Source: Callaeas wilsoni
Taxonomy: Eukaryota > Chordata > Aves > Passeriformes > Callaeidae
Assembly (NCBI GenBank): GCA_013398955.1
Contig: VWPU01018615.1
Span: 62,001 to 126,000, forward strand
Length of the DNA: 64,000 nt
Direction: 5' to 3'
The first letter of the stretch is position 1. The number at the start of each line of letters is the position of its first letter. The translations under genes were made by a program, and so were the position numbers. This document shows, in pieces, positions 27,101 to 40,140 of this stretch. Below the pieces are notes generated by a model. It made no database searches. It saw only the letters and a list, made by a program, of their open reading frames with translations, and had not been told where the DNA came from.

Positions 27101-30100
27101 CACACTGAGATAAAGGCTATTTAAATCTCATTCTATAGCTTTAAGAAATAATTCTTCAGGAACACAGAAAGAACATTACTTTGGAGTGGATTATTCAACA
27201 TCACAGCATTAATTGCTCCACCTGAGAGCATAAAAATAATTTAGCCAGGCTTCTGCTCTCAGAGTGGAGCCAAAAAAATTGATTTCATAAAACTGAGCCA
27301 TGGTACAAATTTCTTTTCACAACGAAAAAGTACCGATTTTCTTCGCTTCCAGAGCTTCAGAAAGGAATTTTTCTCATATTTTCCTTGAGTTTGTAATAAA
27401 AGGCAGTGGAACTAAATATCTAGTCTGTCTAGGAAAAAAAAAGCCAGGTGTCAGAAAGGCCACAAAACTGTATAAAACAGTTTTCAAAATGGAAGTTATA
27501 AAGAGATTAACTACATGACATGCTCTAGTAGGGAAAAATAATGGAGGGATTAAAGCTACATACAATGAAGAAAGAGAAAAATGTCAGATTATCAAAGGGC
27601 AAACCATCACTCAGACCTACTTCAGGGTTTGGAAACCAGATTCAAACACTGCTGAAGGACTGTCTCCCAGGTGCAGACAACACCACTGAATAGCCAAATT
27701 CCAGTCACTACTTTCACATTACACACAACCACACACATCCCACCACTGCCTGTGTCTTCATAAGCCGACCTTCCCAAAGATGCTTTTCCAGGAGAAACCT
27801 GTCCACGCCTCTGGGCATTCAAAGTAGGGAGCCAAAATGGTGGGAAGGCTTTGAAGGACCATTGACCCTCAGGTCACTTGGCCTGTGCCTCACTGCAAGG
27901 TGGCTGCAATACACGCCTCGGTGAACAGAAGGAGCCAAGCTCGTGACTCTCAACCCTGCCTCCAAGAACTTAGTCCGCCTGAGGACAAAGCACCAGCAAA
28001 CTGCTTGAAGAAATTTTAGGCATAGATAAGAGCAAAGCTAAGGGCAACACCCCAGAAACCAAGTTAAGCCAGAACATGGAGTGCCGAAGAGGTTGTATCC
28101 AAATCAAAAGGAAAAAACATTTCCTCCTGGTATTCACATTTTTATAGCAGAAATAAACACACAGAGCACCTTTAACAATAGCTCCAAAATCAAGAGAGAA
28201 TTGTTATGAGAGGGTGAGTAAACCAGAAAGCACTCACTGGCAGAGATCTGCATTCAGCTGGAGGAAAATCAAAACAAAATGTAGGTGCAGGGTGAGCTGA
28301 GCGCTAGAGGGGTGTCAGCGGACCCCATAAGGTACTGAGGTACACTGACTGAAGCAATTAAGAGAATACCATGCACTTAATATTACACTATCATACCTTT
28401 TCAAACTCAAACTAGAAAGCTACCTTACAGCAGAATTTATCTTCATGAACAAGACTCTGTGCCTCCTCTGGTGATTTGCATATTGTCTGCATTGTTTGCC
28501 AAATGCCATCAACAACCTCTCAAGGCCATTTAAAATTGGTAACTTGCTATATCTGTTTTAAATTAGCTGTGCAGGTGTATATGGGTTCTTTGGAAAAGTG
28601 GTTCAGCTTAAGGGGGAAGAGTAAAGCCTTTAGTAAAATCTTAATAACTGGAAGATAGACGAGGATTTGAAAAAAACACCAAAGCAAGAGAACGACCTCA
28701 AGTTGCAAGTCCGAGCAAGCTAAGTAAAAAAAGCACCAAAGTGCATTTTGCTGTCAGCCTCTATGGGCCAAATCATGAGAGGTACTGTAGCGAGTGTTTA
28801 TTTGCCAGGGACAGCAGTTACACAAGGCCCCCTTCCTCTCCTGCTGCCTTACGTAAGCTTCCCTGTCTAGACACAAGCTTGACTTTGACAGAACATGCTG
28901 GTCCTACATTTTTTCCCGGGACTTTCCTCACCATCTGGAAGCTACAGGGGAACAACAATGCGCTCAACAGCGACTCTGCCTCCCCTCAGCTGCTTATATA
29001 AAAAGTCTGGGCTCTTAAAGCACTCACTGGAGGATGAAGAGAGTAAAAATCTAACTGCTTGGATTTAATTTCTTACTTCAGTGATATTTCCAAGAGGTTG
29101 AGCTGTCATGCCAACATAGACAAGAATCAATATTCCTCAGTTACTTTTGCAAACAAAAAACAGAATCTGGATCGGCCTAGAAAATAAACACAGAGCAAGG
29201 GATAAAACGAAAAGAGGGGTAATAAAAGACAACGAAACTACACGTAAGAAGGTTGTATATAAACTGTTTTATATAAAACATCTTCTATACCCCACACACT
29301 TTTTCAATGCTTCCTGGCAATAATAAATGGCATTTTGTTCTCTGGAAAATAACATAGCCTAAATCAATGACATGTTGAACTCTAATACAAGAATGCACTG
29401 AAAGTAACATATGGGTTTGGTTGAGGTCACAATAATATCTTTGCTATAAAAGCTAAAATACCTTTTTTTACTGGAGTTCTGAGAGAATATGTCATCTTAA
29501 TAACTCTTAAGGCAAAATTGGGGTAGAAGAGCATCTATTAGACATCAAGAATTGGAAGGAGTTTGTGTCCCAAGTTCTGTTGTCCTTTGACTCAAAACAC
29601 AGACAAAAACAAAAAAGAAAAACAGCACAGCCAATACTCATAGCTACTGAAAATTTGTATTCTGGTAGAAAACAAACAAGAACAAAATATAACAAAGTTG
29701 AATTCTTAGCTGAAAACACTTGGGCATCCCTTTGACTTTTGTCTGGGCATTGTTTGACCAATGCTTGCCCATCCTGATCCAGTGGTCTGACATGAGCCAG
29801 CCTATGCTCAAACAGATGCAGCAGGACTACCAACAGAAGATACAATTTTCCATACCTTAACATATTTCTAGATGCTAGCCAAAAACTCAAATCCAAATAG
29901 GATTCTGAAAATTATCTTCTGCAGCCCGTGCAAAGCAAGGCAAATATCATTTGAAACAAGCCATGAAAATTTTTTTAAAAATTAAAAATGCTGTAGTTGT
30001 AGGTGCCTTGTTAGTAGACTTCAGCAGCAATGAGGAATTGATCAAGCTGGCTGTCACCAGTGGGAACCGCTATACAGGTTTTTGGCAGAGGGACTAGGAT

Positions 30101-32933
30101 GGGATGATGAAGTATTTGCTCAACTAAGGAAAAGAAAAACAGTAATGTTCAATAAAATATATATTAAAAGATATCCACAAACATGGTTCATGGCAACCCC
30201 ATAAACTGAAGAATTTTCTTCTGTGGCACAGGAGGAGTGAAGGAGCTGATGAAAGGTGGAACAAAAAGTGTTTTATTCTTATGCATATATAATAAATAAC
30301 ACCCTTGGCTTTTGTAAGAAGCCAGTTAAAAATTGTTTGGCATCTCCCAAGATTCCTCCTCTTTGATCTCTCTGCCAACATAATCCATACTAAATGAAGA
30401 AGCAGAGCTTACACCATATATCTGTCAGTAAGATTCAGGAGAGGCAGTGGGAGAGGCATCAGGAAGGCACATCAAGACATTTTCACCTATGTCAATTTTG
30501 CAAATTAAGGCAGAGCTTGCTATACAAGGAAGAGGAGGACAAAAAGCCATCACCTTTGTGTGAAAGAGTTGTTAAGTAATGGATGAATAATGCAGAAAAA
30601 TATGATTAAACAAAATGCCATTGTTCACTACATATGTGGAAGAAGGGGGTATGTAAACACATGAACACTTTTATGCAACTGTCTTGGTCGCAAAGAAGAA
30701 GAAAAGGGTGCAAGTGCTTTGACTGCCAACTTCTATCATCCACCCCAAACTGACAGTGTTCATATCAGATGTGATTCTGGGTTCTTATAATCTCTCCATT
30801 AAAGACTGATAGTCTCAGCACAGCAGTTCAGGAGAATAAGGAAATCAAGGAAAGAGGAGTGCAAGTGACCCTGTAACAGGAATGTAAACCAGCCAGCTGT
30901 GGACACACCGGCCCATTTATTTTCACTGGCAACTTCACAGCTGTACAGTGGCCAGGGACAGTCAGTACCTGCCACCATAAGGCAATGCAGAGAAACTTAT
31001 TTAAGAAACAACAAAATTAAAGTTAAATAAATGATGGACAGACCTTAATTATTCTGCATATAGCCAAAGAAAATGTCTGGCCATATAGCTGTTAAAAAAA
31101 AAAAAGTGATGAACTAGCGAGATCTGAATGTTCATAAGAATTAGGAGAGGGAAGTGAAAAGCCGAATATATCCTGTATCAGCATCGGCTTGAACACTGTT
31201 AAAATTGTTGCAAGTGGATAGCTTTTGAACAGCCTGCATGAGATCTCACCTCTCTGTGTATTGTACAAGTGTCCACACTACAAAGCCATCAGCCCAGCTG
31301 GCACTCTGACTGTTACAGCAGAGAAGTCAATAGTCCTACCTGACCTGAAGAAAAAAGACATAAAAGGTATTTGCTGCCGAGACACTAATGCTGGGCAAGC
31401 TCGTAGTAGCAGTGTCCATATGTTCTACCCGTTGAAGTACTGCCAACAACAAATACTCAAGAATATGAGTCAGATGCCATAAAATTTCACATTTGGCATA
31501 AAACCAGACATTTCTTTTAACAAATAATGGACTTCGGCACTTTATTTCCTTCTAATTTCTGAGCACTTACAGCTTCTAAGCATTTTTCAGGAATTTTAGG
31601 AATGCTGTCTTCAAATGCAAGAGCTGAAATCTTCCTGAAATCCCAGGATGCTAGGCTTTCCAATAGAAAAGAAACAAATAACATGAGACAAGATCAAAAT
31701 CAGAAAGTTAGCAACACTTGTGCATAAGCAACATCAAGATCATCATCCATAGAAAGTCAAGAGGACAGGAATGCATATCCTTCTTGCCCAAAGTCCACAG
31801 TTCAGAGCCAATAACTCATTTTAACTAAGGCTATTTCAGCTCTTGTACCATAAGTGATTTACTTGCACTTTGACACTAAAATTTCACATTGCCATTGTAG
31901 GTTTAGAAGGAGGATTGCAGTTCTGCATGCAATCACACAACTGAGTTATACTTACCTGCTCTCACCAGGGGGAAAAAAATAAACAACAAGTTTTTATTTT
32001 AAAGGGAACTGTAGCTCAAACAGCAGAGTTTTAGTTTTGGAAACACATTTCTTATGAAAGCACTAAATGATCAGAAAGCAGCACACTACACCCAGGTGAG
32101 CATCACCATTCTGGAGATCACCAGATCTCTCTCTGCCAGCCTCACTGCACAACCACAGCTTTCCTTGGCGGACCAAAAGCAGTTCATTCCTTGCTCTCAA
32201 CACTTCTTCAGTCTGACAAACTCGAAACCTGTAAAACTCAATTAAATATCCTGTTATTGCAGAGAACTTATGTCTCTCTGAAAGTGAAGATGTGCTACGA
32301 CTTGGCTACCTTAGATCTCTGTGACTCAGTGTTGGGAAATCTGCAGTTTCACAGGGTAGTGTCCCTTTAAATAACTGTTTTTCTCGGTTTCATTAAGCTG
32401 TGTATTTACTTTAAGGAACATTTCTTCACTTTAGAATCAACGGAGTACTTATTCCTCAGTGATTTCTCATCATACAGACAGAGGTGCTTCCACGAAGAGG
32501 CAGTGGGTGGGCAGCAAGTCATAACCCAGCTGATTATCACCCTCCCGTGGGAGCTGCTCTCCTGGAAGCTCCCCGCCTAGCAGAGCGGACACTGAGGACC
32601 TCCCAAGCAGTGACCCAGGGGCTCTCTGTTGCTCAACTGTTGATGCCACCAACTTAATTCACAAAGAGATTTGCTGAGACAGAACAATTTGGTTCTCTTC
32701 ATCCTTGTATGAGCAGCGTTACCACTGTGTAGTGAACAAAAGCCAAACTATGATTATGTCTGATCAGTTATTAGCAAGCCCACTTCTCCCCTCCTCTCCT
32801 CACCCAACACAAGCTATTTCCTCTATTATTCATTACCCCTATTCTCTGTGGTCAGGCCCGGGCATAGAAAGGACAGAAGGAGCGAATAAACAAACTTGGG
32901 GAAAAGCAATGGTAAGAGTGGCCACTTGTGGAC

Positions 32934-32943
32934 TATATAAAAG
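32934..32943 (+). promoter_or_regulatory. TATA-box-like motif ahead of a GC-rich block
   Basis: TATATAAAAG is a strong match to the TATA box. It is followed by about 250 bp of sequence that is clearly more GC-rich than its surroundings. The orientation would be opposite to LDLRAD4. No recognisable coding exon follows, so a start site for a non-coding antisense transcript is only a possibility. Confidence 0.25.
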
Positions 32944-33440
32944 CCTGAGGGACTGGCAGGGTCCACCTACCCTGTGCTTGCTGCCTCTTACAGACCACCT
33001 TGAGGGCACTTCCCATTTGCCACCCTGAGGTTCCCCCCAGGTGGTGCCCACCTCAGCATCCACCAGCTGCAGGAGCATGGCCATCCCGAGGCTTCTCTGG
33101 TGGCCAGCTACCCTCGGCAGCTTGGGATCTGCAGGGATGGCTACAGGTGTGACCGCAGCACATCCCTGCAAGCTGCAACCCCAGGGACCTGAGCTTTAAC
33201 ATGACTGCAGCCACAGAAACGGGTCTGAGTCTGAGCTGGATTCACATCTTCAAGCAGCTGGGCTGAAGCTCAGCTTCTCCAATCTCCTCTTCTTCCAGAG
33301 CCTCAGCCCACGCAGGTATCTCTGCGCCCGTCGCAATTAGAACTCCAAATTGCCAGGCAGGCATCTCAGTGACAAATCTCTCTCCGTGCCTTTACACTCC
33401 CCTCAGCCTTTGCCAGATCCAGCAGAGCCTGTGAGATGCA
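32944..33440. other. GC-rich intronic block
   Basis: About 500 bp of raised GC with several CpG dinucleotides (for example GCGCCCGTCGC near 33326). Overlapping open frames on both strands (32705-33028 plus, 32839-33171 minus) are expected in GC-rich DNA and show no recognised domain. It may be a regulatory block or an old unidentified repeat. Confidence 0.4.
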
Positions 33441-33560
33441 AATGCCTTCACACCTACGTGTTTTGTTTAATCAACCACAGATGCTCAGATTGATTGAGCA
33501 GTTATTTGCATAGATTAGCGTGATGTCAGTATTTATAATACAGCAGGAATATTATGCCAA
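33441..33560. promoter_or_regulatory. Enhancer-like cluster with octamer motif
   Basis: Within 120 bp there are TGTTTGTTTAATC-like forkhead/AT motifs (TTTTGTTTAATC), the inverted repeat GCTCA...TGAGC (33483-33499), the POU octamer ATTTGCAT (33504-33511) and the CRE-like TGATGTCA. The density of recognisable motifs suggests a conserved non-coding element, but conservation cannot be measured here. Confidence 0.3.
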
Positions 33561-34683
33561 AATCCACCCCTGAGGAGGTATCTACTCACAAACTAAACTA
33601 ATAATTGGATTGAGGTTATATCAGAAAAAGACACCAAAAGTAAAGACTGGGGATCTTCGAGTCAGATTGATCAGATTTCCTCAATCTTCTTCCCTCTTGT
33701 GGGTTTCTTTCTTCTTGTCTGTCTGGTGACATTGGAGATTTTCCTCCACACCTTCCCTAGAACAATTACAACAGCTGTCAAGGCTGTCACTGTGACCAGA
33801 TCTACCTTAAGTAAAGAAGATATACACTGCAAAGTGGGTGTTTCTACACGTTGTAATTAGTGCCTTCCTTGGAGCTAGTTGTGGGTAAAGATCATAATTT
33901 TTCCTATTAAAACCTTCATGTTTTAACAAGAGTGAAAAATAAAATGGAAATTATTTCCAAATTCAGTTTAAAATCAGCAAGAGTTGTCCAAAAGACATCT
34001 GAAATCTGTAAGAGTTTTTTGCAAATAAAAACTCAGGTTTTAAACAAGACAATTTCAGAAAAATAGAAATTGTTAGCACTTCTAAGCAGCATGAATCATT
34101 TTTCTCTTGGCCTAAAATACAGATATCTACAAGATTCACTTTTGTATTTCAGTAATTTGCATGGTGACTACCTTTATTTTAAAAAAAAAATTAAAATACC
34201 CAGAATATATAACTCAAGAGTTTGAACGAAAGAGTTAGACGAAGTGCTGCATGCTTTTCTGGAATTCAAGTTAAACATTTTGTTGAAATATAGTGATAAC
34301 GGTGAGTACAGATTACTCTAGACAGCTGATAATCCCCATTTTGTCATAGAAGAAATTAATACCTATTTAACAGCCAGCTCTAGTAAACATCTATCAAAAC
34401 AGCAGGGTAGAGAACTTCACTTGTAATATGAAGCAGTTACCATGACCAAAGGAGGCAAGTATAGTCAGCTGTCAGGAGATGCAAGTTCTACAAACAACAA
34501 CACAAAGCCGAGGTACTTCAAAGAATAAATCAGATGTCTTTTTGCAGAGCTTCAGAGCGACTGGCAACATTACTGCTACTGCACTGACATAGAAAACTAA
34601 AGGGTTTTGTTCCCCTCAGAGTTTCAAAATAAGATTTGGCACTGACTTATCTATTTTGCTGTGTATTGCCAATGACCAATCTA

Positions 34684-34726
34684 TTTTTTTCCCCTTCTTT
34701 TTCCTTCTTTGTTTCCCCTCCTTTTT
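34684..34726. repeat. Polypyrimidine tract
   Basis: About 43 bases of C and T interrupted by a single G. On the plus strand it resembles an extended splice-acceptor tract, but no exon-like sequence follows. Confidence 0.75.
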
Positions 34727-36577
34727 AAAAGAACAGCTCAGGAGCACATTTCAAACATCATACCACCAGTAGGCACCAAAATCCAGAACCACACAATGTA
34801 GCTCAGGCATTACTGTCATGGCACATTACCTACAATTTCTTTTCATCCTTGGTTTACGTCCTCAGAGGATGACAAATGGTTTCCAGAGCACTGAAAACTA
34901 GCATGGAGTTGAAAAACCCATGTAACTTGTTTTGAAACCCAAACGTAACTTGTACTCTGGTAAGGCTGAACAGGACTCTCGATTTTGCATCTGAAGGTTC
35001 TTGTAATATTAAGAGTAACACAGAGACATTTACTTTTCTGAACTGTTCTTTCTTTTATGTATTTTAAATAGTAAACATAGTGAATCAAGAATTAATTCAG
35101 AGTGTATTTTATCTTCGCCTATTTTGGTTTTACTGTAAGATGCTGCCCAGTTCAGTGCCCTAACACTCACCTAACCATTCTGGGCAGTAACGGATTTTAC
35201 TGACTGATTTTACTGCCCTCTTGCAGAGGCTTTGTACCAAGATGTTTGTTTTTCCCCTGCTTTTACATAAAAGTTTTAATATTTCTAAGAGTAGCAAATT
35301 TTTAAACGTGATATTAGCTGGCAATTTAAATGTACCTTTTGCTCCCATTAATTTTCATTGAGCATCTCCACGCATTGATGAATCTCCCCATACTTCCACT
35401 AGAGAAAGCAAAGCTATTAATAAATTAAAAGTGAAGAATATATGAGCAAAAAAATTAAATGGAAAAAAAAATCCTCCAAATACACAATCCTGTCCTCAAA
35501 CATCAGGATAACATTTAGAACATGCACAAATTCTTGAGGAAAACAGCCAGGGTAAGAAAGGACTCTGGGTACAGTGATACCAGCAGAAAAGGCATACATT
35601 CACTCACTGTTTCTGAAGTACATGAATATGCACTTTCCTGTCTATAAATTGACCAATTTACCATTCGGAAAAGGCAAAGTGATAATTAATGTACAAGGTT
35701 AAAGAGAAAGGAAAGAAAAACAAACTCTTTCAAGAATGCAGCAAGAGAATTTTCTGCCTGCAGCTACATTAGCCAAAATAAGAACGTCCACTGTACAAGA
35801 TCTCATTTCATGCATGAATGCAGCTCTGGGTCACGGCTCTACGCTCTCTCCCTCTGAAGCTTCCCCATTCACACCTCTACCCCAGCCTAAAATACTGCTA
35901 TTTATAAATTGCTTGGAAAACTGGTATCCCATCAGCCTCATAGGTTTTATAAACAAATGTGTCTGTCTAATCTGATACTGAATTTGTAACATTTTTCAAC
36001 CGGGAGCGGTAAACAAGATGATGCAGAAGGCCATTACTTCCAGATTCAGGCAGAATGTTATTGACAGATGAAAAATTGCTCCTATTTTTCCTGCAGAATT
36101 AAGAACCCTGCTGGAACAAAATGAAAACTCCTTCCAATTTCCATTAACTTTTTTTCCCTTTAATGACAGAATTCAGGTTTGGTTTTGGGAAACCATCCTC
36201 CTCAAGGCCAATTAAGATATGCTATATCGGGACAAACAGTGTTATTTTTTCTATTTCATTTTAGGAACAGCAAAATTGTTCAAATATATCCTACATTATG
36301 TGAAACAAAATGAGGGCAGATACCAGACTCCAGAACAACAACTTTAGGGCTGCCTTGCACTGGATAGCACAGTAACATACATGAGCAATTAATTACCTTG
36401 GACTTTTTTATCCACATTAACATGGCATTTTCCAAGACTAATGCAATTATGCTTCTGATACTTAACAAGTTTTGTGAGGTATCTCAGCAATCTTGACTGC
36501 GTCCACATGGACACATCTTCTGATGTTAGGTTGTATAAACAGACTGATTCACAAGTTTCAGCCATCAGTGGACAGTC

Positions 36578-36590
36578 TGCATATGCAAAT
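36578..36590. promoter_or_regulatory. POU/octamer-type palindromic site
   Basis: TGCATATGCA is a perfect 10-bp palindrome resembling POU-dimer sites, and it overlaps ATGCAAAT, an exact octamer. This is a motif match only; occupancy is unknown. Confidence 0.35.
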
Positions 36591-36836
36591 CAGGCACAAG
36601 CCAAGAGGGCAGGCAAAATAAATCCAGTATGAACTTGCTCTGTGCACCTGTGGAATTGCTATGACTGCAAGTCAGATAAACTGCAAAAAACAGTTTTATC
36701 TGTCTAGACTAAAGGTTTAGATCGGCTTGCAGTCAAATGCTTCAGATAAGGCAAATCTTTGGAAAAGAAAGATGAAAAAGAAGAGAGGAAAATCAGTATA
36801 CAAGAAGTCCTTTAAAGATATGGCATAGCTGCATGG

Positions 36837-37310
36837 AATCACAGAATGGTCGAGGTTGGGAGAGAGCTCTGGAGGTCTTCTGGTCCAAACCACCCTGTTA
36901 AGCACAGCCACCCAGAGCTAGTGGCCTGGGCTGTGTCCAGGCAGCCTCTGAATAATCCCAAGGACAGAGAGTCCCCAGCCTCCCTGGACAGCCTGTGCCA
37001 GTGCTCAGTCACAGTGAAAAAAAGCATTTTCTAATGTTCAGGGGGAGCATCCTTTGTTTCAGCGTGTGCCCCCTGCTTCTGGTCCTGTCACTGGGAAGCA
37101 CTGGAAAGATCCAGTCTGCATCTCCTGTACACCCTTCCTTCAGTGTATCAATATACACTGATGACTCCTCCCTGAGCCTTCTCCTCGCCAGGCTGAGCAG
37201 GCACAGCTCTCTCAGCCTTTCCTCACAGGAGAGATGCTCATCATCATCTTCACAGTCCTTCACTGGATTCTGCCTGGTAGCTCCAGATCTCTCTTCTACT
37301 GGGGGCTGCT
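36837..37310 (-). mobile_element. CR1 LINE, 5'-truncated copy
   Basis: Read on the minus strand this is the 3' part of a CR1 non-LTR retrotransposon. The plus strand shows its reverse complement, starting ATCACAGAATGGTCGAGGTT. It continues with recognisable CR1 blocks such as GGACAGCCTGTGCCAGTGCT and CTCTCTCAGCCTTTCCTCAC, then GAGAGATGCTCATCATC. The element encodes only the end of the reverse-transcriptase region and the 3' UTR, with no intact frame. Similarity fades at about 37310, consistent with the usual CR1 5' truncation. It is inserted in the same orientation as LDLRAD4. Confidence 0.9.
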
Positions 37311-37348
37311 AAAAGACACTTCCCAAAAGACACTTTGCTCAAAAGACA
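37311..37348. repeat. AAAAGACA repeated three times at the CR1 5' junction
   Basis: AAAAGACA occurs at 37311-37318, 37325-37332 and 37341-37348, directly next to the truncated 5' end of the CR1 copy. It may be filler or slippage DNA formed at integration, or a pre-existing short repeat. Confidence 0.6.
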
Positions 37349-39499
37349 TTTTTTCAGTCTGAAAGCAGTAGATATCTCCAAATTAAAATCAGCAAAGAGT
37401 AAAGATTTACTTGGACTAGTTAATACAATTCATTTTCTCACTCAAAGATATTAAGCTTTTTTGTTGTAAGGGGTCAGCACTATTAGACCTACAAAAACCC
37501 ACGGAAGTCTCTAAACAAAACTGTTGATGCATACCAAAGACATAATTTATACATATCTTTTTCACACAATTTATAGCTGTCTTCTAGAAAAGGCTTGAAA
37601 ATGACTAAAAAGGAAAGTTTATTAAATTGTTTACTGTTCAAATACATTCTGAGGCAAAAATAAATGCCTTGCCAGCTGGTGTTCCTGTGCTCTGTGCAAA
37701 GAAGCAGTGTTCGACACTTATCTCATAGGACCCAAAATTCTTCTTTCTGACTTTTTTCCCCCTATACTGTCAGTTGTTTTTTTCCTTACATTTCCTCTTT
37801 TAAAAAGCAAGATCGATAAATAAATTCTTGATGGAGCTGTTTGCATAATGTCACCAACACTCCGGGAGAGCACAAAGTGATCGTGAACCCTCCCTTGCTG
37901 CCCAGGGCAGCTCGGGCTGGGAGCAGTGCCACAGGAGAGAGCAGACCACTGCAGGGTGCTGCTCAGAGACCCTGTTGTGTCCCAGACCTGAAGCCTTAGG
38001 TGCCCAAGCTCTTTAAATGGGGAGCTTCCCTAACCCTTTAAAAGCCCTGGTTCTTGAAGTTTGAAAGAAGAAGGAGGGGGGAAATAGGAGGTAAAACATA
38101 TGTCCTTGAGTCGTCTATCTGAAAGCAAGTAATTTGATAAAGGATTGTTAAAAACAAGCGTTTTAATGAAACCAAAGGCAGGATATCAACTTTTAAACTA
38201 CTCCTGTGCACAAACTTTTCCAGTCTATGCCGGGGAAAAATAACAGCAAAAACATGCTAATCTTGTTCTGGCTTACTAGGAAGTTATTTATAACACACTT
38301 CAAAATTTTGGAAGGTTATATTACGGAGGAGTTGCATTGTCTATTGTTTTACAAGCAGGTGCAGGAAACTCAAGCAGAGCCAACATGCTTACTGAAAAAA
38401 AAACCAAAACAACCAAAAACCAGAAACCTCTGGGTTGCTGAACTTGCTTTTTGTACTTATTCTCACATATTTAGCAAATGTAGATATGCCATAAATTAAT
38501 ACTTACTAAGCAGAAATGGAGACACCATCCCATTATCCTTATGTTTGTTGGGAAACTCCAAGCTTACCTTAAAATTGTTCCTTTTAGATGACTTAAGATG
38601 ACTGAAGACACGTAATTTAAAGCAGCTTTGATAGGGAAGGGCAATTTTTTTTTGCAATAGTCTGCTCTCTGTACATCAAAGCAGAGACCAGAAGTCTTCT
38701 TGATTTTCTGAACAGAGAAGCAATAGAAAATTGTGGGCGTTCTTTCTTTCTTATTCAGTTCTTGCTACCCAGAAACAGGAGTCACCTATTGAACATATCT
38801 CATCTCACTGGGGAAGGCATTCCCCAGGTCTTATAAAGCAGAGAAATCCAACCACAAACAATCCAACAGTACAAACACTATGAACAAGAAATGAGTCTGT
38901 ATTTTAGTCTAGGTGAAAAAACACTGACTTCAAGAAACAGATGTTGAACAACAACGTAATTATCAGACAGCTGCCAATTCTGAACGGGATGCTTTTCTGA
39001 CCTTGCACATTAGCAGCCAAAAATTTGCTTAATTTTAGCGTTAGGTTAGGTAGTCCAACACCAAGCCTGTCTGAGGAAGCTGTATTTATGTACCACTTAT
39101 CTGTTCTTCCCCTCAGAAAATCCATTACCCAGTCTTCCTTCCTGCTTAACCTTAACCTCGACTTCCAAAAAAGTACCAAATTCTGCTTACACAGTGTTCT
39201 TTATAATTAGACACAAATTGTTCAAGACGTTCAATTATAACATTTTCTGCTCTAGCATCTAAAAATTCTGGATATTAATAAAAGCTTTAATCATCCTGAA
39301 AAAAATACTATGCTATCACAATTCTATTCTGTGTTTTAAATTCCTCTGAGCAGACAGAAATATAAAGACTGATACATTAATTATTACTACTCACATAGTC
39401 ATCATTCTATGAATTTTAGAAGCTGGATTACAACAGTCTTACACTGTTTAGCATACATCTGTCACTTAAGTTTTCATCTATGGCGTTGGATACAGTAGA

Positions 39500-39620
39500 G
39501 CTTATTTTATACTATATTATATTTATATTGTTTTATATATTAATTTAAAAATTCCATACTCTATATTATTTTACAGTATTTTATGTTGATATTACTTTTT
39601 GTACACATATATTATAAAAC
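39500..39620. repeat. AT-rich low-complexity block
   Basis: About 120 bp almost wholly A and T, with many TATAT and TTATAT units. Low complexity; no element recognised. Confidence 0.7.
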
Positions 39621-40140
39621 ACCATACAACAAACGCGTGCATATGCGAATGCACATGAAACAGGCAAAAGAGGTGTTTGTATCCTTACTAGTCCTTGATG
39701 GGCAATGTACACACCATCCCAGTGAACTTCCTTAAATTATCCAGCCTAAGTGTTTAAGTACCAGTCTGACAGAAACATATTGCAACACAAATATATCAAT
39801 TACCACGTAAGGCTAAAACAACCTACCAAAACACTAGCTGTGGCTAACAGAGATTGTATGATATGCAAAGTGTCAACAAACTGTTCTTCAATTTCTGAAG
39901 ATTTTTTCATGTTAATATAGGTATTGAAGGAGTTTGTTGTCTTTATATTTTAAGTACACATTGTCTTGTTTTTCTCTCTCTACTACCTCAAACCTCTCTC
40001 CTTTAATTCTGCTGTCTGCTAGCAGGTCAGTCTCCCATTCTCATTTTCTGCATTTAATGTATTTCCTTCTTTGGTCATTCACTGGCACTTGTCAACAAAA
40101 TTTATCCACTAACCTGCTTGCTGATGTTGACCTTTTCCAG

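Larger units (their letters stand above)
19480..32930. other. Intronic stretch, no certain gene
   Basis: Mostly AT-rich non-coding sequence with moderately GC-rich patches near 24000-24800 and 25370-25510. Separately listed: a possible exon at 20494-20593 and A/T-rich runs near 24156, 25101 and 27053. The longest open frames (24478-25047 plus, 21917-22321 minus, 29507-29896 minus) show no recognisable domain. Confidence 0.5.
33561..36836. other. Intronic stretch, no gene seen
   Basis: AT-rich non-coding sequence with a pyrimidine-rich run at 34684-34726 and a POU-type site at 36578-36590. No exon or transposon is recognised before the CR1 at 36837. Confidence 0.55.

Noticed and set aside
29507..29896. 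129-codon minus-strand frame with hydrophobic patches
   Set aside because: The hydrophobic runs come from T-rich codons. It does not match the LDLRAD4 membrane exon, which would have a long Ile/Val run followed by basic residues.
35160..35348. Minus-strand open frame ending near TTAG|GTGAGT
   Set aside because: Good donor match, but no plausible acceptor or recognised peptide upstream.
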